Shown here: one piece after another, positions 33,187 through 40,648 of the stretch | Layout of the letters: each line of letters begins with the position of its first letter | Position numbering within the stretch: the stretch's first letter is position 1 | From: Alcanivorax sp. UBA4485 | GTDB taxonomy: Bacteria > Pseudomonadota > Gammaproteobacteria > Pseudomonadales > Alcanivoracaceae | Assembly: GCA_002389055.1 (NCBI GenBank) | Contig: DGNT01000169.1 | Coordinates: 1-42,614, forward strand | Length of the DNA: 42,614 bases | Reading direction: 5' to 3' | The notes under the pieces: generated by a model | The model's database searches: none | The model's input: the letters and a program-made list of their open reading frames with translations, nothing else | What the model was told of the DNA's origin: nothing | Made by a program: the position numbers and the translations under genes

Positions 33187-33897
33187 TCATCCCGGCCGCC
33201 GCCCCTGCAGCGACATACGCACCGGCAAAGAGAGAGACTCCGGTGGCGTTTGATCCAGCGGTTGAATGTCGCGCAAAGCGGCGATTACTTTTTCGTCCAC
33301 GTCTTCATCGCCGCTCGATTCAAGCAGCTGCACCCGGGTCACCTGTCCGTTCCGGTCGAGCCATAGATTGACCTCGACGCGGTAACTCAGATTGCGGATG
33401 CTCCGGTTCTCGCGAAGCGCCTTCTGAAACGCGTAAGAGAGGTACTGGCCATAGGTGGTGTTCCCCACGCCGGCACCAGAACCGCCCATACCACCGCCGC
33501 CGGCGGCAATGTTGAAGGCGTCGGTTCCGGCCTGCGCCTCGCCATCGATCTGCATGGCGTCGGAGAGATCCTCCGCCGGCGACGACGGCTCATCCGGGGT
33601 CGGCTCTTCCACCGGCGTAGGCTCTGGTTCCGGCTCCGGTTCCACCGCTTCCTCGGGCTCCGGCTCCGGTTCGGGTTCCGGTGTCTCCTCGGGCGGCGGC
33701 GGTGGCGGCAGCGGAATGATCATCTCTTGCTTCGCGACCTCACGGCGGACTCCGGCGGTGTCGTTGGCCCACAGCCAGACCAACCAGCTCAGCACGGCCA
33801 GCCCGATCAGAGCGGCGACGGCCCACGCGAAGCGCGGCATCGGGGCGGGCGGCCGCCGGCGGTCACGGCGCTTCCATCTCGGTGATTCGGTTGGCAT
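33187..33897 (-). CDS. tonB: TonB family energy transducer
   Basis: A 236-residue TonB protein. A basic cytoplasmic N-terminus is followed by one membrane helix (about 22-44), a Pro/Glu-rich spacer (about 62-110, with EPEPEPE runs), a Gly-rich hinge (132-145) and the TonB C-terminal domain (about 148-236: YLSYAFQKALRENRSIRNL, VEVNLWLDRNGQVTRVQLLESSG). It would couple the ExbB/ExbD motor to an outer-membrane partner. No TonB-dependent receptor barrel is in the window. It overlaps none of its neighbours but is 20 bases from exbD and 43 from the porin gene. Confidence 0.93.
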   Translation of the reverse strand: MPTESPRWKRRDRRRPPAPMPRFAWAVAALIGLAVLSWLVWLWANDTAGVRREVAKQEMIIPLPPPPPPEETPEPEPEPEPEEAVEPEPEPEPTPVEEPTPDEPSSPAEDLSDAMQIDGEAQAGTDAFNIAAGGGGMGGSGAGVGNTTYGQYLSYAFQKALRENRSIRNLSYRVEVNLWLDRNGQVTRVQLLESSGDEDVDEKVIAALRDIQPLDQTPPESLSLPVRMSLQGRRPG

Positions 33898-33917
33898 CTC
33901 AGCTAGGGTCCGTGCAG

Positions 33918-34343
33918 TCAGTTCTTGGGCTTGCCGGTAACCAGCCCGACCTGGGCCAGTTCAAGGCGACGCAGAATATCCAGCACTTCCACCACCTTCT
34001 GGTATTGCACGGCGGCGTCGCCGCGCAGTACCACGGGAAAGTCCGGGTTGGTGGCTTTCTCGGTGCGCAACCGGTCCTCCAGTTCCTGCAGGGTGACCGG
34101 GTAAGCATCGAGAAAGACCTGCCCATCGTTGTTCACCGAAACCGCCTTGGTCTTGGGTTCCGATAAGGAGACGGAAGCGCTTGCTTTGGGCAAATCGACC
34201 TGGATGCCCGCCACCTGCGCGGTGGCGGTAAGAATGAACATCACCAGCACCACCATCAGCACGTCGACCAATGGGGTGATGTTGATGCCGTCCACCGGGC
34301 CGTCCATTTCATCGTCGTCCATCGAGGCTCTTACGGAAGCCAT
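33918..34343 (-). CDS. exbD: ExbD biopolymer transport protein
   Basis: A 141-residue motor subunit. An acidic N-terminus leads into one membrane helix with the conserved proton-channel Asp27 (NITPLVDVLMVVLVMFIL), then a short periplasmic domain (VSVNNDGQVFLDAYPVTLQEL through LDILRRLELAQVGLV). It forms the ExbB-ExbD stator with the upstream protein. It starts ten bases after the exbB gene with a GGAG site. Confidence 0.95.
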   Translation of the reverse strand: MASVRASMDDDEMDGPVDGINITPLVDVLMVVLVMFILTATAQVAGIQVDLPKASASVSLSEPKTKAVSVNNDGQVFLDAYPVTLQELEDRLRTEKATNPDFPVVLRGDAAVQYQKVVEVLDILRRLELAQVGLVTGKPKN

Positions 34344-34353
34344 GGCGCTCTCC

Positions 34354-36252
34354 TTAAGCGATTACGTCGCGGGAAGTGGTTCGATGCTGATCACCGCCGG
34401 CGGCGGGCGCCGGCGCCGTGCCGCCGCCACGCTGCTCGGCCAGGCGGGTAATGAATTCATCAAGGAAGACGCGCATATCGGAACTGATATCGCGGTTGCG
34501 CCCGTTCAGCCGGTTGTAGGCGAACAGCGCGGGAATGGCGACGAACAGACCGGCGGCGGTGGCGAGCAGAGCGGCCGCCATACCCGGTGCCACGGCGTTG
34601 ATATTGACGTTGCCGGCCATGGCCGTGCCCAGGAATACCACCATGATGCCCATTACGGTGCCGAGCAGGCCGATGTAGGGACCGCCGGCGATGGCGTTCG
34701 ACAGCACACCCAGACGATGCCCCAGAGTGCGGTTCTCCTGAGTGCGCACCGCGTCCATGGACGCACGGATCGCCTCCAGGGTTTCCGAAGAGATTCGGTC
34801 GGTGTCCGCGCCTTGATCACGGCGAACGCGCAGTTCGTGTACCGCCACCTGGTAAAGCCGCCATAGTGATGAGTAGTGCAGACGCTCGCCCAAGGAGCGG
34901 TCGTCAGCGAGTTGCTCCAAGCGGGTGCCGACGTCGGCGAAGGCCTCCCGGAATTCGCTGTTGGCTTCGTCCACCCGGCGCGTATGGCGAAACTTCTGGA
35001 ACATCACCACCCAGGTCTGCACCATCATCACCATCAAGACGGCGATGATCACCCAGGCGTCGATGGGCACCGCGCCAAGCAAGAAACCGAGCGCACCAAA
35101 GCCGAACCCGGACTGCTCCTCGTCGACGCCAAACTCCAGCAATCGCGATTCGCCACCTTGCGACTGCACGCTGGCTTTCAGAAACGCCTCGGACCTGGCG
35201 ACCCGGGAGAGGCGTACCTCGTCCATGGCGCCGGTAAAGCCAGCGGCAAACGGCGCCACGCTTTGATCATCCGCGGTCGCGCCCGGATCCGCCGGTGAGG
35301 TGGCCGCTTCGTCGCTATCCGCGCCCGCCACCGTCGCCGCGCGATAGCCCGGCACATCGCCGCCAAGAGCGGCCTGCGTATTGAACGCCGGCAACGCGCC
35401 GTCGAGGGCGGTAACCGGCTGTCCATTCAAGTAGAGGGCGATCTGGCGTCCATCGGCGGTCACCGCCAAATGCTGCCATTGATCGGCGGTCAGCGGCTGG
35501 GCCTGGCCGCTACGCTGGCCGTTCACCTCCACGAAAGGCAGCCCGTTCTCCAGGCCGATCAGCAGCGAATTACCGGCGTCCCGGCGGGCGTAGAGGAGCT
35601 GTTCGCCGGTGGACTGTGGTGTGCGCACCCAAGCGCTGAAGGTGAACTGGCCGGACTCGGAGACCGACAGCGATGGCGATGCCGGCAACATCAACGGCTC
35701 GCCACTGAACTGCGCCGCCTGTGCTATCACGCCCGATGTCGTTCCAGGCACTGCATTCTGCGTGTCGTTGGCGTAAGCGGTGGCGTCATCGACGGTTGCG
35801 CCCGGGGCGCTGTCGAAATGGTAGACGGCGGCATAATCCGCATCGAAGATCTGGCTGCTGTTCAGCGCCGGCGCGTCCGGGTTGCCGTAGTACATCCAGA
35901 TATCCTGGCGTGCGCCGCCCTGCATCTCCGGCACGTCCACCCAGACATAGGCGACACCCAGCAGAGAATCGAAACTCTCAATGCGATGATTGAAGACGGT
36001 TTTATCGTCCGCCGCCACGAAGCGCAGGTCCGTGCCGTTCGCTTTCACGCCATCGAAACTGAAGTTTCCGGTATGCAGACGCACCAGCAAGGGCACGCGT
36101 CCCACACGGTCGGTGATGGCCGCGCCCTGTTGGGTAGTGTCCAGGGATATCTGCTTGCGGTAGCTCCAATCTTCTTGCCACCAGGCATGGGCCAGGGTCG
36201 GCAAGAGCGTCCCCAGGCAAGATAAAAGAAAGACGAGTAAGCGTTGTCGCAT
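34354..36252 (-). CDS. exbB: DUF2341-LamG-ExbB fusion (MotA/TolQ/ExbB proton channel)
   Basis: A 632-residue fusion. Signal peptide 1-23 (cut after AHA); DUF2341 at about 60-130 (PLLVRLHTGNFSFDGVKANGTDLRFV, YVWVDVPEM, DIWMYYGNP); a LamG/concanavalin-like domain at about 195-355 (QFTFSAWVRTP, WQHLAVTADGRQIALYLNGQPV, MDEVRLSRVARS); then the ExbB part with membrane helices near 395-418, 520-545 and 555-580 (SNAIAGGPYIGLLGTVMGIMVVF). The large outside half is much bigger than in ordinary ExbB (about 240 residues). The start ATG at 36252 has GGAG nine bases upstream; an earlier in-frame start lies 13 codons up. Confidence 0.93.
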   Translation of the reverse strand: MRQRLLVFLLSCLGTLLPTLAHAWWQEDWSYRKQISLDTTQQGAAITDRVGRVPLLVRLHTGNFSFDGVKANGTDLRFVAADDKTVFNHRIESFDSLLGVAYVWVDVPEMQGGARQDIWMYYGNPDAPALNSSQIFDADYAAVYHFDSAPGATVDDATAYANDTQNAVPGTTSGVIAQAAQFSGEPLMLPASPSLSVSESGQFTFSAWVRTPQSTGEQLLYARRDAGNSLLIGLENGLPFVEVNGQRSGQAQPLTADQWQHLAVTADGRQIALYLNGQPVTALDGALPAFNTQAALGGDVPGYRAATVAGADSDEAATSPADPGATADDQSVAPFAAGFTGAMDEVRLSRVARSEAFLKASVQSQGGESRLLEFGVDEEQSGFGFGALGFLLGAVPIDAWVIIAVLMVMMVQTWVVMFQKFRHTRRVDEANSEFREAFADVGTRLEQLADDRSLGERLHYSSLWRLYQVAVHELRVRRDQGADTDRISSETLEAIRASMDAVRTQENRTLGHRLGVLSNAIAGGPYIGLLGTVMGIMVVFLGTAMAGNVNINAVAPGMAAALLATAAGLFVAIPALFAYNRLNGRNRDISSDMRVFLDEFITRLAEQRGGGTAPAPAAGGDQHRTTSRDVIA

Positions 36253-36291
36253 GGTCAGGCACTCCGAAGAACTGGCTGTGTTAGGTGTCAT

Positions 36292-37914
36292 TCAAAATCC
36301 GGCGGTCACACTGAAGTGAACTCTGGGGTCGTATCGCTCGGTATCGGCGCCGTCGGTCAGCGGATAACCGAAATTCACGGAGCCACTAAGGCTACTTCCG
36401 ATCTCGGCGCGCGCGCCGATACCGACACTGGCGAGATCAAAGGTGTCATCCTGGTCCGGCAACGGGTCCTGGAGTTGCAGCTGGGCGCCTTCCGCGAAGA
36501 CGTGGAAACGAAACATCGACCAGGGATTGCCGAACCACTCCGCCAGCGACGGCGTGCGCAATTCGAAACTGGCCAGATAACCGTCATCCGCGGCCTGCTC
36601 GGCGGCCAGATAGCCACGTACCGTACCGCTACCGCCCACCGCGAACTGCTCGTTGGAAACCAGCGGGCCGGAAGCCAGCTGGGTACCGAGTTTGGTGGCC
36701 AGAATCCATTCACTGAGCTGCCACTCGCTGCCGGCGTCCACTTTCAATACCGCAAAGTCGGGACTGGCCTGGTAGCGCTTGTAATCAAACTCCTCCCAGC
36801 CGCTACCGTTGGAGGGAAATTCATTGGCAGCGGTAATCAGGCTGATATTCAGATAGCCCTGCGTTTTCTCGGTATAGAAGTAGCCGTTATAGGCAAAGGT
36901 GAAGGGCGCATACTGCAACGGCACCTGGTCTTCGGACTCACCGAACACCAGCGCCTCCTCGAAATCCTTGAAATCGATGCCCGCTGAAAATGAATGTCCC
37001 CAGTTGCCGTCGAATGGCAGACTGTATACGGCGGCCACGCCGTACGAATCGCCGCGCCCCAGTACATTGGTGCCGCCCACGGTGGCGACGTCGCTGTCGG
37101 AGGTATAGCCGGAAAAGCGCGCCGCCCAGCGCTCGCTCAGCGGCGCCTCGTAGCTGAGTGACCAGACTTCCGCGTTGTCGGTGTCCTGAGGCGCGGTGAA
37201 GAAGGTGAGCGAAGCGCTGTGGCCTTTCTGCCAAAGATTGGCATGGCTGAGCGTGGCCACCGTGCGTAGCTTCTCGGTGTCGGCGCTATAGTCATTGTTC
37301 AACGTCAGGCTGGCGGTCCAGGGGCGCTCGTCTTCCACGGCCAGGTCCACATCCATGGTGCCGGGGATACGCCCTTCCTTGACCAGCGGCATGACCTGCC
37401 GCTTACCGGTACGGTTGACCTCGGTGAGTTCCTCTTGAACCAAATCGAAATTGGGCACCGTGCCACTGGTCAGCGCGGGGATTTGATTTCGAATCTCCAC
37501 CGGCGATTGATATTCAGCGCCGACCACCCGCACCCGGCCGACTTTCACCTCCACGACTTCAAGGTAGACCACGCCGCCGCTGACCTTCTGCTCCGGTAGC
37601 TCCACGTATACCGATTGATAGCCGGCTTCCTGGTATACCGCCTGCAAGGCGCGTTGTGCCTGGCGTATGTCGTCCAGCGTTTTATCCGGGCCCAGATAGG
37701 GATAGACCGCGCGCTCGATATCGCGTGCCTGCAGCACGGTGTTACCACGCACGATGTACTCATTAATGGTCACCGTTGTCGTGACAGGCGCCACCGCGCC
37801 GTCCGGTTCAGTGCTCTGCTGCGTCCATGCCAGCGGGCTGATTAATAGAAGCCCGCTGAAACACATCCCCTTCATGGCACGACAACGTCCAGTCTTTCGT
37901 TTCTTGTAAAGCAT
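36292..37914 (-). CDS. TpsB outer-membrane transporter (ShlB/FhaC family, PdtB-like)
   Basis: A 540-residue two-partner secretion pore. A signal segment (about 14-33) is followed by a first POTRA (about 50-122, INEYIVRGNTVLQARDIERAV to GGVVYLEVVEVKVG), a second POTRA (about 124-199, VGRVRVVGAEYQSPVEIRNQIP to MDVDLAVED) and a 16-strand barrel from residue 200 with the loop-6 VRGY motif (432-435) and a terminal Phe. It should export the TpsA at 15753-27893. The start is uncertain (ATG at 37914, 37875 or 37932); I chose 37914. A TTTVTINE stretch (45-52) lies between the signal and POTRA 1. It begins the seven-gene operon that runs to 30284. Confidence 0.93.
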   Translation of the reverse strand: MLYKKRKTGRCRAMKGMCFSGLLLISPLAWTQQSTEPDGAVAPVTTTVTINEYIVRGNTVLQARDIERAVYPYLGPDKTLDDIRQAQRALQAVYQEAGYQSVYVELPEQKVSGGVVYLEVVEVKVGRVRVVGAEYQSPVEIRNQIPALTSGTVPNFDLVQEELTEVNRTGKRQVMPLVKEGRIPGTMDVDLAVEDERPWTASLTLNNDYSADTEKLRTVATLSHANLWQKGHSASLTFFTAPQDTDNAEVWSLSYEAPLSERWAARFSGYTSDSDVATVGGTNVLGRGDSYGVAAVYSLPFDGNWGHSFSAGIDFKDFEEALVFGESEDQVPLQYAPFTFAYNGYFYTEKTQGYLNISLITAANEFPSNGSGWEEFDYKRYQASPDFAVLKVDAGSEWQLSEWILATKLGTQLASGPLVSNEQFAVGGSGTVRGYLAAEQAADDGYLASFELRTPSLAEWFGNPWSMFRFHVFAEGAQLQLQDPLPDQDDTFDLASVGIGARAEIGSSLSGSVNFGYPLTDGADTERYDPRVHFSVTAGF

Positions 37915-38038
37915 GGATTCAAAACTCGGCATTGATGCACCGGGTTGTGGCACCACCACCGTAGTGGTGTCCCCGTAAGCCGCTGCCACAACCAACAACT
38001 CACCAGCCCATCCGGCCAGTGATCCAGTTAACACTCTC

Positions 38039-38090
38039 TAGATGACTGGAACCCACCACGACCGAACGTTTGTCATTGAAAATTCATAAA
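38039..38090 (-). promoter_or_regulatory. Shared promoter module B, upstream of tpsB
   Basis: On the minus strand: TTTATGAATTTTC (38090-38078), 13 bases, CGGTCG (38064-38059), 14 bases, CATCTA (38044-38039). All three blocks and both spacings equal those of module A. The plus strand holds TTGTCAT-TGAA-AATTCAT (38070-38087), a Pho-box-like pair. It lies 125-176 bases ahead of the chosen tpsB start. Confidence 0.6.
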
Positions 38091-38232
38091 GCGGCGCAAA
38101 AAAAACCGCTGACCCGGGGATATTGCGGACAGCGGCTAACTGATTGCTGACCACCACGGCCTTTCAGCGCAAGCCGAGGAGTGCTCCGGTCAACACTGAT
38201 AAAGAGTGCGCAAAGCCTTCCAAACCGAAGCC

Positions 38233-38250
38233 GTGTCATCAAAATTTCAT
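38233..38250 (+). promoter_or_regulatory. Pho-box-like direct repeat upstream of the small secreted protein gene
   Basis: GTGTCAT, four bases CAAA, ATTTCAT: half-sites 11 bases apart as in the PhoB box (CTGTCAT-N4-CTGTCAT), with 6 and 5 of 7 bases matching. It is 80 bases ahead of the ATG at 38330 and in the orientation expected for it. Confidence 0.5.
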
Positions 38251-38329
38251 CGTGGTTGCGTGCTTCTGCCTTGTTCCGCGCCGAGACCGGCACCAAGGTA
38301 AACGTTCATTTCACATCCCGGACCCGACC

Positions 38330-38677
38330 ATGACATCCAACCTCACCCCGTGGCGCGCCATGCTGGCGTGCGCCGTACTCGCGCTGGCGTCACTCCCCGG
38401 CATGCCCCTACGGGCGGACGACAACCAGACCCCGGCCTGTGTGACCGTGGAGGTCAATGGCAACAAGGCGCTGCCCTACGATTGTTATCAGCGGAACATG
38501 ACGCCGTCCGCCACACCGGAGCGCGGCACACCGGCGATGGACTCGGCCACCGTCGCCGGGCAGGCGCCCAATCGCCTCGGCCTGTTCAACCTGTCCACCT
38601 TGCGCAATCGAATGGGCAATACCCTCGGGCAAGGTGTACGACCGCAACGGCCACCCGCGCCGCCGCCGCTGCCCTGA
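38330..38677 (+). CDS. Small secreted protein of unknown function
   Basis: A 115-residue protein. The Sec signal peptide (about 1-29) ends at LRA. The mature part starts with acidic DDNQ and holds a Cys-x14-Cys pair (CVTVEVNGNKALPYDC) that could form a disulfide. The C-terminus is Pro-rich (PQRPPAPPPLP). I do not recognise a named family; small exported proteins with a CVTVEVNG-like segment exist in pseudomonads as I recall. It is divergent from tpsB and has its own Pho-box-like site, so it may belong to the same regulon. The ATG has no clear ribosome site (CCCGGACCCGACC). Confidence 0.6.
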   Translation: MTSNLTPWRAMLACAVLALASLPGMPLRADDNQTPACVTVEVNGNKALPYDCYQRNMTPSATPERGTPAMDSATVAGQAPNRLGLFNLSTLRNRMGNTLGQGVRPQRPPAPPPLP

Positions 38678-38821
38678 CCGTCGAACCACTCGGGCCGTGC
38701 ACACTCATGGCGCGGGCGCCCCATGACGACGCACCGCGATACCTGTCCCGACTATCCGAGTCGTTCGTCAAAAAATATAAAAGTCTTTTTTTATTAATCA
38801 CTTAGCGCCACACGTCCGGCC

Positions 38822-38837
38822 TGGCACCGGCTTTGCA
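38822..38837 (+). promoter_or_regulatory. Sigma-54 (-24/-12) promoter of the urea operon
   Basis: TGGCAC, CGGCT, TTGCA: a complete match to TGGCAC-N5-TTGCA, with GG (38823-38824) and GC (38835-38836) ten bases apart as sigma-54 requires. Transcription would start near 38848, about 30 bases ahead of the GTG. A small inverted repeat, ATACC CACT GGTAT, lies at 38847-38860. This suits NtrC-type nitrogen control of urea use. The gap 38678-38821 holds an AT-rich stretch (about 38768-38800) and nothing else that I can name. Confidence 0.85.
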
Positions 38838-38878
38838 CTGATCGGCATACCCACTGGTATACAACGAGGTATGCGATC

Positions 38879-40648
38879 GTGCTTGGCTGGACCATCGATC
38901 AATGGCGCGCCGCCTACCGGAAAAAGAACGTCACTCCGGTATCGGCCATGAAAGCTCTTTCCGCTCAGCTGCAGGACAGCGAGCGGGCCCTGTGGATCCA
39001 CCTGCTGGACGAAGCCAGCCTGCTGGCCCAGGCGGAGCGCCTCAGTGACCCCAGCCTGCCGCTGTACGGCGTGCCGTTCGCGATCAAGGACAACATCGAC
39101 GTGGGCAGCCTGCCCACCACCGCCGCCTGCCCCGCCTATACCTACACCGCCAAGGAAACCGCGCCGGCGGTGCAGGCGCTGCTCGACGCCGGCGCCATTC
39201 TGGTTGGCAAGACCAACCTGGACCAGCTGGCCACCGGCCTGGTGGGGGTGCGCTCGCCCTACGGCGAAGTGCCCAACCCGTTTAACCCGGACTATATCTC
39301 CGGGGGGTCCAGCGCCGGCTCGGCGGCGGTGGTGGGTCTCGGCCTGGTGCCGTTCGCGCTGGGCACCGACACCGCCGGCTCCGGCCGGGTGCCGGCGGCG
39401 TTCACCAACACCGTCGGCCTCAAGCCCACCAAGGGCAGCATGAGCACGCGGGGCGTGGTGCCCGCCTGCCGCACCCTGGACTGCATCAGCGTGTTCGCGC
39501 TCAGCGTGGAAGACGCGCAAAGCGTCTACGACCTGTTCCGTGGCTACGACGAGCGGGACGGCTACGCGCGCCCGGCGCCGCAGCCGTTGCCCGCCGCCCT
39601 ACCGGAACGGCCGCGCCTGGGCATACCCAAGGACACACCCTGGTTCGGCGACCAGCGCGCCGCCGCCGTCTGGCAGCGCCACCTGGAAGAGCTGGCGGAA
39701 ATCGCTGAACTGATTCCGCTGGACACCACCGTGCTGCGCGAAACCGCCGAGCTGCTCTACCAGGGCCCCTGGGTCGCTGAACGCTACACCGTGGCCGAAC
39801 CGCTGCTCGCCAAGAACGCCCTGCTGCCGGTGATCCGCGACGTGATTCTGCCCGCCAGGGACATGAGCGCCGCCGACGGCTTCCGCGCCCAGTACCGCCT
39901 GGCGGACCTGCGCCGCGAAGCCGATCAGTTGATGGCCAAGGTGGACGCCCTGGTGGTGCCCTCCACACCGGGCATTTATACCCGCGCGGCGGTGGCCGAA
40001 GAACCGGTCAAGCTCAACAGCCAGCTCGGCACCTGGACCAACTTCGTCAACCTGCTGGATATGTGCGCCCTGGCCCTGCCCGGCGGCTTCCGCGACGACG
40101 GTCTGCCGGCGGGCATCACCCTGATCGGCGGCGCCTGGCAGGACGGCGCCCTGGCAGAGTTCGGCCGCCGCTGGCAGCGCCACCGGCCCTGGAAGGCCGG
40201 CGCCACCGATAACGCCCTGCCCTCGCCGCAGGCACCCGCCGCCGGCAGCGACGACGGCATGGTCACCGTGGCGGTGGTGGGGGCCCACCTCACCGGCATG
40301 CCGCTCAATCACCAGCTCACCGACCGGGGCGCCGTGCTGCTGGAAAGCACCCGCACCGCGCCCTGTTACCGGCTCTACGCCCTGGCCAATACCACGCCGC
40401 CCAAGCCCGGCCTGATCAAGGGCGACGACGGCGCCGCCATCGAAATCGAACTGTGGAAGCTGCCGGTCAGCGAGTTCGGCAGCTTCGTCGCGCTGATCCC
40501 GGCACCGCTGGGCATCGGCACGCTGGAAACCGAAGACGGCCGTCAGGTGAAAGGCTTCATCTGCGAGGGCTGGGCCATCGACGACGCCACCGACATAACC
40601 GCCCTTGGGGGGTGGAGGCACTACATAAGAGGTTTGAGCAATGCATAA
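38879..40648 (+). CDS. atzF: Allophanate hydrolase
   Basis: A 589-residue amidase-signature enzyme that hydrolyses allophanate to ammonia and CO2, the second step of urea breakdown by urea carboxylase. The catalytic triad is visible: Lys70 (FAIKDN), cis-Ser144 (SGGSSAGSA) and nucleophile Ser168 (DTAGSGR). The C-terminal domain (from about 455, VTVAVVGAHLTGMPLNHQL to EGWAIDDATDITALGGWRHYI) is the allophanate-hydrolase-specific part. The start is a GTG at 38879 with ACGAGG upstream. Its stop overlaps the urea carboxylase ATG by eight bases. Transcription is probably from the sigma-54 promoter. Confidence 0.94.
   Translation: MLGWTIDQWRAAYRKKNVTPVSAMKALSAQLQDSERALWIHLLDEASLLAQAERLSDPSLPLYGVPFAIKDNIDVGSLPTTAACPAYTYTAKETAPAVQALLDAGAILVGKTNLDQLATGLVGVRSPYGEVPNPFNPDYISGGSSAGSAAVVGLGLVPFALGTDTAGSGRVPAAFTNTVGLKPTKGSMSTRGVVPACRTLDCISVFALSVEDAQSVYDLFRGYDERDGYARPAPQPLPAALPERPRLGIPKDTPWFGDQRAAAVWQRHLEELAEIAELIPLDTTVLRETAELLYQGPWVAERYTVAEPLLAKNALLPVIRDVILPARDMSAADGFRAQYRLADLRREADQLMAKVDALVVPSTPGIYTRAAVAEEPVKLNSQLGTWTNFVNLLDMCALALPGGFRDDGLPAGITLIGGAWQDGALAEFGRRWQRHRPWKAGATDNALPSPQAPAAGSDDGMVTVAVVGAHLTGMPLNHQLTDRGAVLLESTRTAPCYRLYALANTTPPKPGLIKGDDGAAIEIELWKLPVSEFGSFVALIPAPLGIGTLETEDGRQVKGFICEGWAIDDATDITALGGWRHYIRGLSNA

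Larger units (their letters stand above)
37915..38329. other. Divergent intergenic region between tpsB and the small secreted protein
   Basis: 415 bases with no gene that I can support. It contains a small hairpin (CACCAC CGTA GTGGTG, 37954-37969) in the tpsB leader, promoter module B (38039-38090), and a further Pho-box-like pair (38233-38250) toward the small secreted protein gene. Confidence 0.7.

Noticed and set aside
33600..33700. Short tandem DNA repeats in tonB (GGCTCCGGTTCC-like)
   Set aside because: They encode the normal Glu-Pro spacer of TonB and need no separate explanation.
38144..38329. Upstream extension of the small secreted protein frame to 38144
   Set aside because: The added residues have no signal-peptide sense, and the ATG at 38330 gives a clean Sec signal peptide. 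The upstream part also contains the Pho-box-like site.
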